DNA of 5,512 nt from a bacterium (GTDB lineage Bacteria > Bacteroidota > Bacteroidia > Bacteroidales > Muribaculaceae). The stretch covers positions 1-5,512 of the forward strand of contig SFWW01000129.1 of assembly GCA_004559845.1 (NCBI GenBank). Direction: 5' to 3'. Position 1 is the stretch's first letter. Each line of letters starts with the position of its first letter. A program made the translations under genes and the position numbers. This document shows, one piece after another, positions 1-5,436 of the stretch. The notes under the pieces were generated by a model. It was not told where the DNA came from and did no database searches. It worked only from the letters and a program-made list of their open reading frames with translations.

Positions 1-401
1 GTGCATGCGCCGCCGCCCCCGGCTTCTTCGGCAGCGATAAAGCGCGTTTCAAATTCGCTCACCGAATCGCCTAAGAGTGTGTACACCAATCGCGGTTGCG
101 TACTCAGCCACCCGGCGCGCACAAAGTAGAACCCTGCCACTGCCACTATCAACGCCACTTTCGCCACGAACAGCCCTTTGGGATATGACTCTGCCTTGGC
201 AAGCCATGGGCGCAAGAGTCCTTTTGTCCGAATCAGGTAGATGCCACCCGCTGCCGCCATCCCCACAGCCCACACGCCGAAATACTTCAGTGTGTCGCCG
301 GTGAATACAAAGCTATGGAGGAATTGCGTGGCTTCGTCGCCGTTGGTTTCCATCAGCAGTTGGATGGCTTGACACGATAATTCGATGTGGAAACGATTCA
401 T
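1..401 (-). CDS. Membrane protein, partial (3' end outside window); possible phosphoethanolamine-transferase-like
   Basis: The frame is open from an ATG at 399-401 to the window edge, giving 133 codons with no stop. The product starts MNRFHIELSCQ and has two clear hydrophobic segments, residues about 38-57 and 76-94, followed by a soluble stretch ending in a glycine run. The stretch QLLMETNGDEATQFLHSF (residues 13-30), the two membrane spans and the polar linker resemble the membrane part of EptA/CptA-type phosphoethanolamine transferases, where an ETN-x-x-E-A-x-(E/Q)-F-L motif precedes the last spans and the sulfatase-fold domain. That match is from memory, and the catalytic domain would lie outside the window. 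The start overlaps the stop of the 77-residue gene upstream by one base (TGATG), so translation is probably coupled. In-frame ATGs at 411-413 and 429-431 are possible earlier starts. It may be the second half of a split gene. The reading frame is secure; the function is tentative. Confidence 0.7.
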   Translation of the reverse strand, partial: MNRFHIELSCQAIQLLMETNGDEATQFLHSFVFTGDTLKYFGVWAVGMAAAGGIYLIRTKGLLRPWLAKAESYPKGLFVAKVALIVAVAGFYFVRAGWLSTQPRLVYTLLGDSVSEFETRFIAAEEAGGGGAC

Positions 402-634
402 CAAACCACCCATTCGGCTGCTGTGCGCCATTTGCCTTTCAGCACCGACAGTAGCAACGCCCAGGTGTAGAGTTCGGGCACCACATATTTTAGCTGTATG
501 CCTTGGGCATGAAGCAGATATTTTTGAAGCACATACACCACGAGCATCGACACGGTGAATGCACTCATCCGGGTGAACGGACGTGCCAAAAAATCAATGC
601 ATCCGGCGATTGTATGTTTTAAGCGATGCTTCAT
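401..634 (-). CDS. Small membrane protein (77 aa); possibly the detached N-terminus of the following gene
   Basis: The frame runs from ATG at 632-634 to TGA at 401-403. The product has a basic N-terminus and two hydrophobic segments, about residues 24-41 and 49-65, and ends in a short charged tail (KGKWRTAAEWVV). It starts 21 bases after the stop of the debranching enzyme with no promoter or terminator between, so it is co-transcribed with it. No Shine-Dalgarno sequence is evident, which is normal in Bacteroidetes. Its stop shares one base with the ATG of the next gene. By itself it matches no family I recognise. Its layout (basic start, span, short periplasmic loop, span) fits the first two spans of a phosphoethanolamine-transferase-like membrane domain that the next gene continues, so it may be a fragment of a broken gene and not an independent small protein. 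Confidence 0.6.
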   Translation of the reverse strand: MKHRLKHTIAGCIDFLARPFTRMSAFTVSMLVVYVLQKYLLHAQGIQLKYVVPELYTWALLLSVLKGKWRTAAEWVV

Positions 635-655
635 TGCGCAGAGATGGGGAGTTCG

Positions 656-2716
656 TTAGTAGGTAAGTGGTGGGTCGTAATACTTATCAAAGCAAGGATA
701 ATGCTTCAATGGCTTCGGTTCGCAGAATTTTAGCCCTTTGAAAATGGGGCTCGCCGCTTTTGCTCGGCTGGTGGCTTCATCGTCGATGCGCAAATCAAGT
801 TTCACTCCGGGCAAATTTTCCAGTCGAATGTCAAATTTACCGTCTTGATAACCATACACAATTCTGCCGTCGCCTATCTTCATGGTGGTTTCTATGTGGG
901 TGATTTCCTGTGGCAAACGAGGCTCTACCACCACCACACTGTCCATCAAATTGGGGCGTATGCCCAAGAAATGCTGATACCAGATGCGCAGGTGTTCGCT
1001 GTTGCTCCATGCTTGCAGGAAGGTGCCGGAGCGGTCCACCCAATGCTTCCCCGTGCGGGGATGGGCATCGGCATTTTCGCTGAGGCTGCCCACAGCGCCT
1101 TCTTTGAGTGCCTGGCGGTTCATATTTTTAAACAATTGCCATGCTTGTTCCTTTTGTCCGTATTCTATCATGCGCTGCATGGCTATGCCGTTGTTCCACA
1201 GCCAGATGGTGCCGTTGTGGTAGGCGTCGTCTTTGTGGTAGTAGTGCCAATTTTCGTGTTGCGGGTGGAATTGCGGGTCGGTTTGCGCCAGCGATGCCAC
1301 TCCCCACGGATACACCAGCTCTTCCCAGCAGCGGCGGGTGATTTTTTGCTTGAATGCCTCGTCGGCAATCAATTCAAAGCAAAATAGTTGGTTGGGGCGG
1401 AATTGGCGGTCGGCACTCCCGTCGGCATTGAGGTGGTCGTATATCAAAATGCTGTCTTTATCGCAAAAGTCAGTTTCAAAGTTTTTTGCCACTTTTTCGG
1501 CGGCTTGTTGCCACTCGGTGGCGTGGGCGTGGTCGCCCATCAGTGTGGCAAGGTGAGCAGCAGCGGTGAGCTGTTTCCACCACAAAAATTGAATATCGTT
1601 GGCGCGATTGCCGCGAGGCGAACCGGGCACGCCATTGCGCTTTACGTCCATCCAGGTGTCGGCGTCTTCGTGTAGCAAATAGCCGCGATCATCGGTGTGA
1701 TGACGCAGACTCTCGCTGGTGCTGAGCACGATAGAGGGATAAATGTCGCGCAAAAATGATTGGTCGCCGCAATATTGTAGCAGTTCTTCCGCCTCTATCA
1801 CGTAGCGGGGCGTGCCGTCGGCGGTGTTATAGAGAATGCCTTCCGGGTTGGCGCGGTTGGGAATGCGCCCGCATGTGGGCGAATTGGGGTTGGTGTCCTG
1901 AAATCCGGGCATGGCGATAAACATATCGCGCCCCCAATATTCATTAAACCACGGGAGCCCGGCATAGATGCCTTTGCCTTGCTGCTCGGTGATGAGCTGG
2001 TCCATGGTGGCGGTTATCCAAGCGAGCGAAAGGTCGAGCTCGGGCAAATTGCTACGGAGCCGGTTAGTGCCGTCCACAATGCTGTTGATACGCTGTTTGC
2101 GTTGCGCCAACAGTTGCTCCCACCGCTGAGCATATCGCTGTGCTAATGCGTCGGCGGTGGCTTTTTCGCCATAAATCAAAAACACCATGTTTTCGCCTTC
2201 CGGCATAATCCATTTGCCATCGTGCAATTTGGCAGGCGTTCCCTTGCCGTCATAAATGCGCACCGACTCTTGCTTGGCTTCGCTTGGAAAGGTGAGGCTA
2301 AGGGCACACTGCCGACTACCGGAGGTGATGATGGCTATCACGGGGTCGTTGTCGAATAGGTGGAGGCGTTCGCTCTGTTTTCCCCAACTGCGATACACGC
2401 CTATCGGATTCACCACCACGCGCTCTGCTTTGCTGCGTAGCATTTCTTTGCCGTCGAGGTAGAGGGTGTAGTCGCTGAGCACGCGCTGCTTGGCGATATT
2501 CCATCCGGCATGCCAGTCCACGGGCTTGTCTTGGTGGGTTCTGCCATACCAAAACCCCGATTTTTTGTCGGTAAATGAATATTCACGGTTTTCTTCTGCG
2601 CTCACGCTGATGCCCATCTGCTCTACCATGTCATTCTGCTGCACCGCACACACGCCGGGGTAGGGTACTGCGGCTGCGATTGCCATACTCACAAGCATTT
2701 TGGTTATTATATTCAT
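656..2716 (-). CDS. Secreted glycogen-debranching-type amylo-alpha-1,6-glucosidase (GH133-like), possibly with an internal deletion
   Basis: The 686-residue product should hydrolyse alpha-1,6-linked glucose at branch stubs of glycogen- or starch-like glucans. Residues 1-24 look like a signal peptide (basic start, hydrophobic core, V-C-A before a cut near residue 24) without a lipobox, so it is probably periplasmic. Residues about 75-205 form an N-terminal beta-rich domain. Residues about 225-585 are the (alpha/alpha)6 catalytic domain, with YAGLPWFNEYWGRDMFIAMPG (251-271), DADTWMDVKRN (351-361), GSPRGNRAND (365-374), HYYHKDDAYHNGTIWLWNNG (491-510), GAVGSLSENAD (540-550) and SGTFLQAWSN (563-572). 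By analogy with GH63 and eukaryotic debranching enzymes, D357 in TWMD is the likely acid and E547 in SLSEN the likely base; D264 in GRD lines the substrate site. Bacterial relatives normally carry about 20-25 more residues after GRDMFIAMPG, before the QDTNPNSP segment; here G271 and F272 join directly. It is first in an operon from the promoter at 2769-2800. The family call is firm; activity is uncertain because of the gap. Confidence 0.87.
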   Translation of the reverse strand: MNIITKMLVSMAIAAAVPYPGVCAVQQNDMVEQMGISVSAEENREYSFTDKKSGFWYGRTHQDKPVDWHAGWNIAKQRVLSDYTLYLDGKEMLRSKAERVVVNPIGVYRSWGKQSERLHLFDNDPVIAIITSGSRQCALSLTFPSEAKQESVRIYDGKGTPAKLHDGKWIMPEGENMVFLIYGEKATADALAQRYAQRWEQLLAQRKQRINSIVDGTNRLRSNLPELDLSLAWITATMDQLITEQQGKGIYAGLPWFNEYWGRDMFIAMPGFQDTNPNSPTCGRIPNRANPEGILYNTADGTPRYVIEAEELLQYCGDQSFLRDIYPSIVLSTSESLRHHTDDRGYLLHEDADTWMDVKRNGVPGSPRGNRANDIQFLWWKQLTAAAHLATLMGDHAHATEWQQAAEKVAKNFETDFCDKDSILIYDHLNADGSADRQFRPNQLFCFELIADEAFKQKITRRCWEELVYPWGVASLAQTDPQFHPQHENWHYYHKDDAYHNGTIWLWNNGIAMQRMIEYGQKEQAWQLFKNMNRQALKEGAVGSLSENADAHPRTGKHWVDRSGTFLQAWSNSEHLRIWYQHFLGIRPNLMDSVVVVEPRLPQEITHIETTMKIGDGRIVYGYQDGKFDIRLENLPGVKLDLRIDDEATSRAKAASPIFKGLKFCEPKPLKHYPCFDKYYDPPLTY

Positions 2717-2768
2717 ATTTCAAGGGTTTGAGGAGTTAATGATAGATGCGCCTACGCGCAATCAGCCA

Positions 2769-2800
2769 CAAATATACCAATTTTCACAAACGTGTACAAA
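2769..2800 (-). promoter_or_regulatory. Bacteroidetes-type promoter for the debranching operon
   Basis: Read on the minus strand, TATATTTG (2776 to 2769) matches the -7 box TAnnTTTG, and TTTG (2800 to 2797) matches the -33 box, with exactly 20 bases between. Transcription should start near 2760-2766, leaving a leader of about 45-50 bases before the ATG at 2716. The leader has no clear Shine-Dalgarno sequence and is A/T-rich just before the start codon. Confidence 0.75.
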
Positions 2801-2810
2801 CCCCACCCAC

Positions 2811-2847
2811 AAAAAAAATCACACCTTTGGGCTTTTCCCAAAGGTGT
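2811..2847 (-). terminator. Rho-independent terminator of the GHL10 gene
   Basis: An 11-bp perfect stem (2821-2831 with 2837-2847, ACACCTTTGGG pairing with CCCAAAGGTGT) closes a 5-base loop. On the minus strand it is followed after two bases by eight T residues (complement of the A-run 2811-2818). No T-run follows on the plus strand, so it works in one direction. It lies about 140 bases past the stop of the GHL10 gene and separates that gene from the debranching operon, whose -33 box begins only about 10 bases beyond the T-run. Confidence 0.9.
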
Positions 2848-2913
2848 AATCCAATATGATAGAATCCCACAAAAGTGTCAAATAAAGGAATCCCCTCTCC
2901 AACAAGACACTCG

Positions 2914-2959
2914 TCTTAACTTCCGGCGAGCGCCGAGCGAGCGATTACTTCTTAACTTC
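2914..2959 (-). repeat. Degenerate intergenic repeat with GAAGTTAAG units around a GC-rich palindrome
   Basis: The 10-base word TCTTAACTTC occurs at 2914-2923 and 2950-2959 (minus strand GAAGTTAAGA, 36-base period). Between the copies lies CGGCG-AG-CGCCG (2924-2935), a short palindrome, followed by GAGCGAGCG. The second copy continues on the minus strand as AAGTAATCG, which looks like a decayed further unit. GAAGTTAAG tandem units occur, as I recall, between genes in many Bacteroidales genomes. Here the element sits in the 3' untranslated region of the GHL10 transcript, upstream of its terminator. The repeat words are certain; membership in a genome-wide family is inference. Confidence 0.5.
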
Positions 2960-2986
2960 TGCAAAGAAACACTCCTGCAAAAATCT

Positions 2987-4510
2987 TTATCTTCCACCAA
3001 CAATCTCCACTTCCACTTTCACCGGAGCAGATTCGTTGTTGCAACGGTCCACGGCTGTCACGGCATACACGAAGGCTCCTTTTTCCGTGCTCTTGGTGCA
3101 ATAGCGGGTCTCGCCGGTGATTTCCACTATGGCTTCTGCCTTGTTGATGTCCACCGGTTCGCCTTTCTTGAAGCGATACACCACATAGCGTGCCGCCTTT
3201 TGCATCTCGTCGGTCGCTTTAGGAGCTTCCCACGATAGGGTGGTGCCGCTCTTGGATTGCTCTACCGAAATTTTGCTCACGGCTTCCGGAGCTTTGTTGT
3301 CGAGCCATGTATAAGTGGGGGGCAATGCTTGGCTGACCATATAGGTCTTCTTGAGCATATCGCCCACTTGCTTATGGTTGGCTGTCACGGTATAGCCGGG
3401 CCACCACACCACGCCATTCACGTGCTCAAGCGTGCGCAGCAATTCCATCTTTTCGCCAAGCTGGTTGTTGATGGTGGTGTCGCGGGTGTCTTTGCTACCC
3501 ATCATATTGTGCACCGAAAAACCATAGTACATGCCGCGCCCGTAGGCTTCGCCATTCCACCAGTGCATCAAGACTTTCCCGTTTGCTCTGGGATGTTCTT
3601 GTTCCCAATAGAGTTGTGGCACCATATAGTCTACCCAACCCTCTTTGGTCCATTTCGGACAATCGGCATACAGCGCATCGTAGCATTGCAACCCCTTGGT
3701 TTCGCTTCCGCGAGGGTCCACATCTTTGTTGCGCCAAATGCCAAACGGACTGATGCCAAATTGCACCCAAGGCTTCACCTCTTGGAGCGTTTTATGCAGC
3801 TGCTCTATCAGCAAGTCTACATTGTGACGGCGCCAATCGCCGCGGTCGGTCCAACCCTGACCCTTGCCGTATTTCTCCCACGATGCATCGTCGGGGAAGT
3901 CTACGCCGGGCACCGGATATGGATAGAAGTAGTCGTCCATATGGATGGCGTCCACTTCATACCTGCTGATGATGTCGCGCACCACTTTATCGATAAAGTT
4001 TCTACTCTCGGGCAATGCCGGGTCAAAATAAATCTTGCCATCAGCATATTTCACAAACCATTCCGGGTGCTTGTAATACACGTGACCTTTGGCGGGCTCG
4101 TCGGTCTTGCTGCTGGTCACACGGTAGGGGTTTATCCATGCATGAAGCTCCATGCCTCGCTTATGGCATTCGTCAATCATAAATTGCAACGGATCCCACA
4201 CCGGATTGGGAGCCACGCCCGATGTGCCGGAAATCCACTTGCTCCAAGGCTCTATTTGGCTCGGATAAGCAGCATCCGCTTGCGGACGAATTTGCCAAAT
4301 CACGGCATTCACGCCACATGCCTTTAGCTCGTTGAGCTGACCCACCAAATAGTTGCGGGTCTCTTCAGGAGTCATCTTGGCATACTGATTTTGCCCGATG
4401 ATATGAAGCCAAGCCCCTCTAAATTCATGTTTCTTCGCCGTTTGAGCCATAGCGCATATCGCCGTTAATGTCACGATTGCCAACACAATGGTTTGTCTTA
4501 ATTTTCTCAT
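2987..4510 (-). CDS. Secreted GHL10-family glycosyl hydrolase (DigH/YngK-type) with C-terminal Fn3-like domain
   Basis: The 507-residue product belongs to the glycosyl-hydrolase-like 10 family (DUF187, PF02638). Its E. coli member DigH (YddW) cleaves peptide-free peptidoglycan glycan strands at the division site. The signal peptide is residues 1-22, with cleavage likely at AMA|QT. The TIM-barrel domain, about residues 28-400, shows EFRGAWLHIIG (29-39), KACGVNAVIWQIRPQADAAYPS (63-84), WDPLQFMIDECHKRGMELHAWINPYR (105-130), YFDPALPESR (161-170), the acidic strand end DAIHMDDYFYPY (187-198), GISPFGIWRN (252-261) and VDYMVPQLYWE (293-303). Residues about 407-503 form an Fn3-like beta-sandwich (AVSKISVEQ, TLSWEAP, ARYVVYRFKKGE, VYAVTAVDRCNNES). 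It is a single-gene unit with its own promoter (4574-4604) and terminator (2811-2847). The start is fixed by the signal peptide immediately following it. Family assignment is strong; a peptidoglycan substrate is inferred from DigH, and other glycans are possible. Confidence 0.92.
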   Translation of the reverse strand: MRKLRQTIVLAIVTLTAICAMAQTAKKHEFRGAWLHIIGQNQYAKMTPEETRNYLVGQLNELKACGVNAVIWQIRPQADAAYPSQIEPWSKWISGTSGVAPNPVWDPLQFMIDECHKRGMELHAWINPYRVTSSKTDEPAKGHVYYKHPEWFVKYADGKIYFDPALPESRNFIDKVVRDIISRYEVDAIHMDDYFYPYPVPGVDFPDDASWEKYGKGQGWTDRGDWRRHNVDLLIEQLHKTLQEVKPWVQFGISPFGIWRNKDVDPRGSETKGLQCYDALYADCPKWTKEGWVDYMVPQLYWEQEHPRANGKVLMHWWNGEAYGRGMYYGFSVHNMMGSKDTRDTTINNQLGEKMELLRTLEHVNGVVWWPGYTVTANHKQVGDMLKKTYMVSQALPPTYTWLDNKAPEAVSKISVEQSKSGTTLSWEAPKATDEMQKAARYVVYRFKKGEPVDINKAEAIVEITGETRYCTKSTEKGAFVYAVTAVDRCNNESAPVKVEVEIVGGR

Positions 4511-4573
4511 GTCGTTTTGACTGTTAATGGTTTTTAGATAAATAATTTATTGAATATTATTCGTAGAGATATG

Positions 4574-4604
4574 CAAATATAAGCATTTATGCGCTTTTTC
4601 ACAA
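4574..4604 (-). promoter_or_regulatory. Bacteroidetes-type promoter for the GHL10 gene
   Basis: On the minus strand TATATTTG (4581 to 4574) is a perfect -7 box and TTG (4604 to 4602, within GATTTGTG) a -33 box, with 20 bases between. The predicted start, near 4565-4570, leaves an A/T-rich leader of about 55-60 bases before the ATG at 4510. The box is identical to that of the debranching operon and to the divergent TerB-like promoter. Confidence 0.75.
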
Positions 4605-4634
4605 ATCTTTTTCTCTCTTTACAAAATTATTGAC

Positions 4635-4642
4635 TATATTTG
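4635..4642 (+). promoter_or_regulatory. -7 promoter box for the TerB-like gene
   Basis: TATATTTG matches the Bacteroidetes -7 box TAnnTTTG exactly and lies 30 bases before the ATG at 4673. No good TTG is found 19-21 bases upstream (the region is TTTTTCTCTCTTT), so the -33 element is weak or missing. Transcription should begin near 4645-4651, giving a leader of about 22-28 bases. The box overlaps the TTG at 4640-4642 that would give a longer reading of the gene. Confidence 0.65.
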
Positions 4643-4672
4643 CACACATTAAATCAAAGTGACTTTTGCAAA

Positions 4673-4996
4673 ATGCTTACACACAACCAAAAAATAGCTT
4701 TCACCAGCATTTTAATCGAAATGGCTAATGCCGACCAATGCATACACATCAGCGAATGTTCTGTCCTACAGCACATTCTATCATTGCTCGCTGTAGATGC
4801 CGAAACTTTCAAAATTGCAAAAGAAGTATCCCTGCCCATAGCACTTGAGGTGATGAACAATGCTTCCGACGACGCCAAAATCCTCCTCGCAAAACACCTC
4901 GTGGAAGTAATCGACGCCGACCAACAAGTACACCCCGCAGAAATCAAACTCCTCAACGAAATCGCCCAACGCCTCAACCTCCACCTCCTCTTCTAA
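4673..4996 (+). CDS. Small TerB-like helical protein (107 aa)
   Basis: The product is all-helical and cytoplasmic, with no signal peptide or membrane span. It holds two matching acidic motifs, ADQCIHISE (residues 20-28) and ADQQVHPAE (82-90), each between amphipathic helices. This is the pseudo-symmetric layout of TerB-like proteins, in which an A-D-G-x-(I/V)-x-x-x-E motif is repeated and may bind metal; here glutamine replaces the usual glycine in both copies. The product ends in a hydrophobic helix (LNLHLLF). The ATG at 4673 is preferred over the in-frame TTG at 4640 because that TTG lies within a promoter box (4635-4642). The gene stands alone between a divergent hydrolase and the rRNA operon, with no other ter gene nearby, so tellurite resistance should not be assumed. 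Codons near the 3' end are rich in C at the third position. The role is unknown. Confidence 0.75.
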   Translation: MLTHNQKIAFTSILIEMANADQCIHISECSVLQHILSLLAVDAETFKIAKEVSLPIALEVMNNASDDAKILLAKHLVEVIDADQQVHPAEIKLLNEIAQRLNLHLLF

Positions 4997-5068
4997 TCCC
5001 CACACAGCATCACACATATATTATATATAAAGAAGGGTTATATTAGAAAGTGTCCCACTTTTACAAAA

Positions 5069-5086
5069 TCGCTATAATCGCTATAA
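5069..5086. repeat. Perfect tandem duplication of TCGCTATAA
   Basis: The 9-base unit TCGCTATAA occurs twice without a gap (5069-5077 and 5078-5086), about 75 bases upstream of the -33 box of the rRNA promoter. Nothing else in the window matches it. It may be a regulator site or a chance slip duplication. Confidence 0.6.
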
Positions 5087-5137
5087 CCTCTAAAGTTAAA
5101 ATTTTTTCCTTCTGTCTTTCAGTCACTTATTACCTTC

Positions 5138-5192
5138 TTTGTAAAAAAGATGTAAAAAAGTTTTGTCGGTTTGTAAAATTGTTGTAACTTTG
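5138..5192 (+). promoter_or_regulatory. rRNA operon promoter with phased A-tract upstream element
   Basis: TAACTTTG (5185-5192) fits the -7 box TAnnTTTG, and TTG within TTTTG (5161-5165) is the -33 box, with 19 bases between. Directly upstream, GTAAAAAAG occurs twice (5141-5149 and 5152-5160) with an 11-base period, so the two A6 tracts lie on the same face of the helix, as expected of an UP-element or bent DNA. TTTGTAAAA also occurs twice (5138-5146, 5170-5178). Transcription should start near 5196-5200, about 240 bases before the 16S gene. The boxes and repeats are seen directly; activation by the A-tracts is inference. Confidence 0.82.
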
Positions 5193-5194
5193 CA

Positions 5195-5436
5195 TCGCTT
5201 TTGCGGAAAACATCACCGCTAAAGCGAAGCTCATTGACATGTTGGCGTTTTTTTGACAAGTAGTACAAGAGAGAAAAATGGGACATTAGTCCTGTTGATT
5301 TCTTTGAACGATACGACAGGTTAGTACTTACACTTTTTAGCCAAATACGGACATCCAGATTTTTTTGATGCCGGATTCTTTTCTTCGCTCACTCTTGAGT
5401 TTCTTTAAAAAGAAAAAAAGAAAACAAAAGATATCA
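5195..5436 (+). ncRNA. 16S rRNA precursor leader with several hairpins
   Basis: This stretch between the rRNA promoter and the 16S start has no gene. A hairpin at the predicted transcript start pairs 5195-5201 with 5221-5227 and 5203-5206 with 5216-5219, with a T-T mismatch and a 9-base loop. Further on, GGAC-ATTA-GTCC (5281-5292) competes with CCTGT/ACAGG (5291-5295 with 5316-5320), since they share two bases. CGG-A-CATC (5348-5355) pairs with GATGCCG (5367-5373). TTCTTTGAA (5300-5308) is reminiscent of a boxA-like antitermination site, weakly supported. An A/G-rich run (5407-5430) just before 16S could pair with sequence after the gene to form the processing stem, which cannot be seen here. 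Confidence 0.6.

Noticed and set aside
49..304. Short open frames on both strands at the left end
   Set aside because: The continuous minus-strand frame from 401 to the edge encodes a plausible membrane protein with two spans; these short frames are low-complexity shadows of it.
845..1387. Plus-strand open frame of 180 codons within the debranching enzyme gene
   Set aside because: It lies opposite the conserved catalytic motifs of the minus-strand gene and shows no independent start signal or recognisable domain.
2821..2847. The terminator hairpin as a bidirectional signal
   Set aside because: On the plus strand it is followed by AATCCAATATG, with no T-run, and no plus-strand gene ends there.
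3257..4327. Long plus-strand open frame of 356 codons opposite the GHL10 gene
   Set aside because: It is fully antisense to a well-conserved gene, has no family-like motifs or promoter box, and its composition (rich in H, V, A, I) is what the complement of the real coding strand gives.
5047..5062. AAAGTG-TCC-CACTTT hairpin as a terminator for the TerB-like gene
   Set aside because: The stem is only 6 bp with a 3-base loop and is followed by a single extra T before ACAAAA, which is not a usable T-run.
5196..5254. Hairpin plus T7 run (5248-5254) as an intrinsic terminator or attenuator in the rRNA leader
   Set aside because: The T-run lies more than 20 bases past the stem, and I see no alternative stem directly before it.
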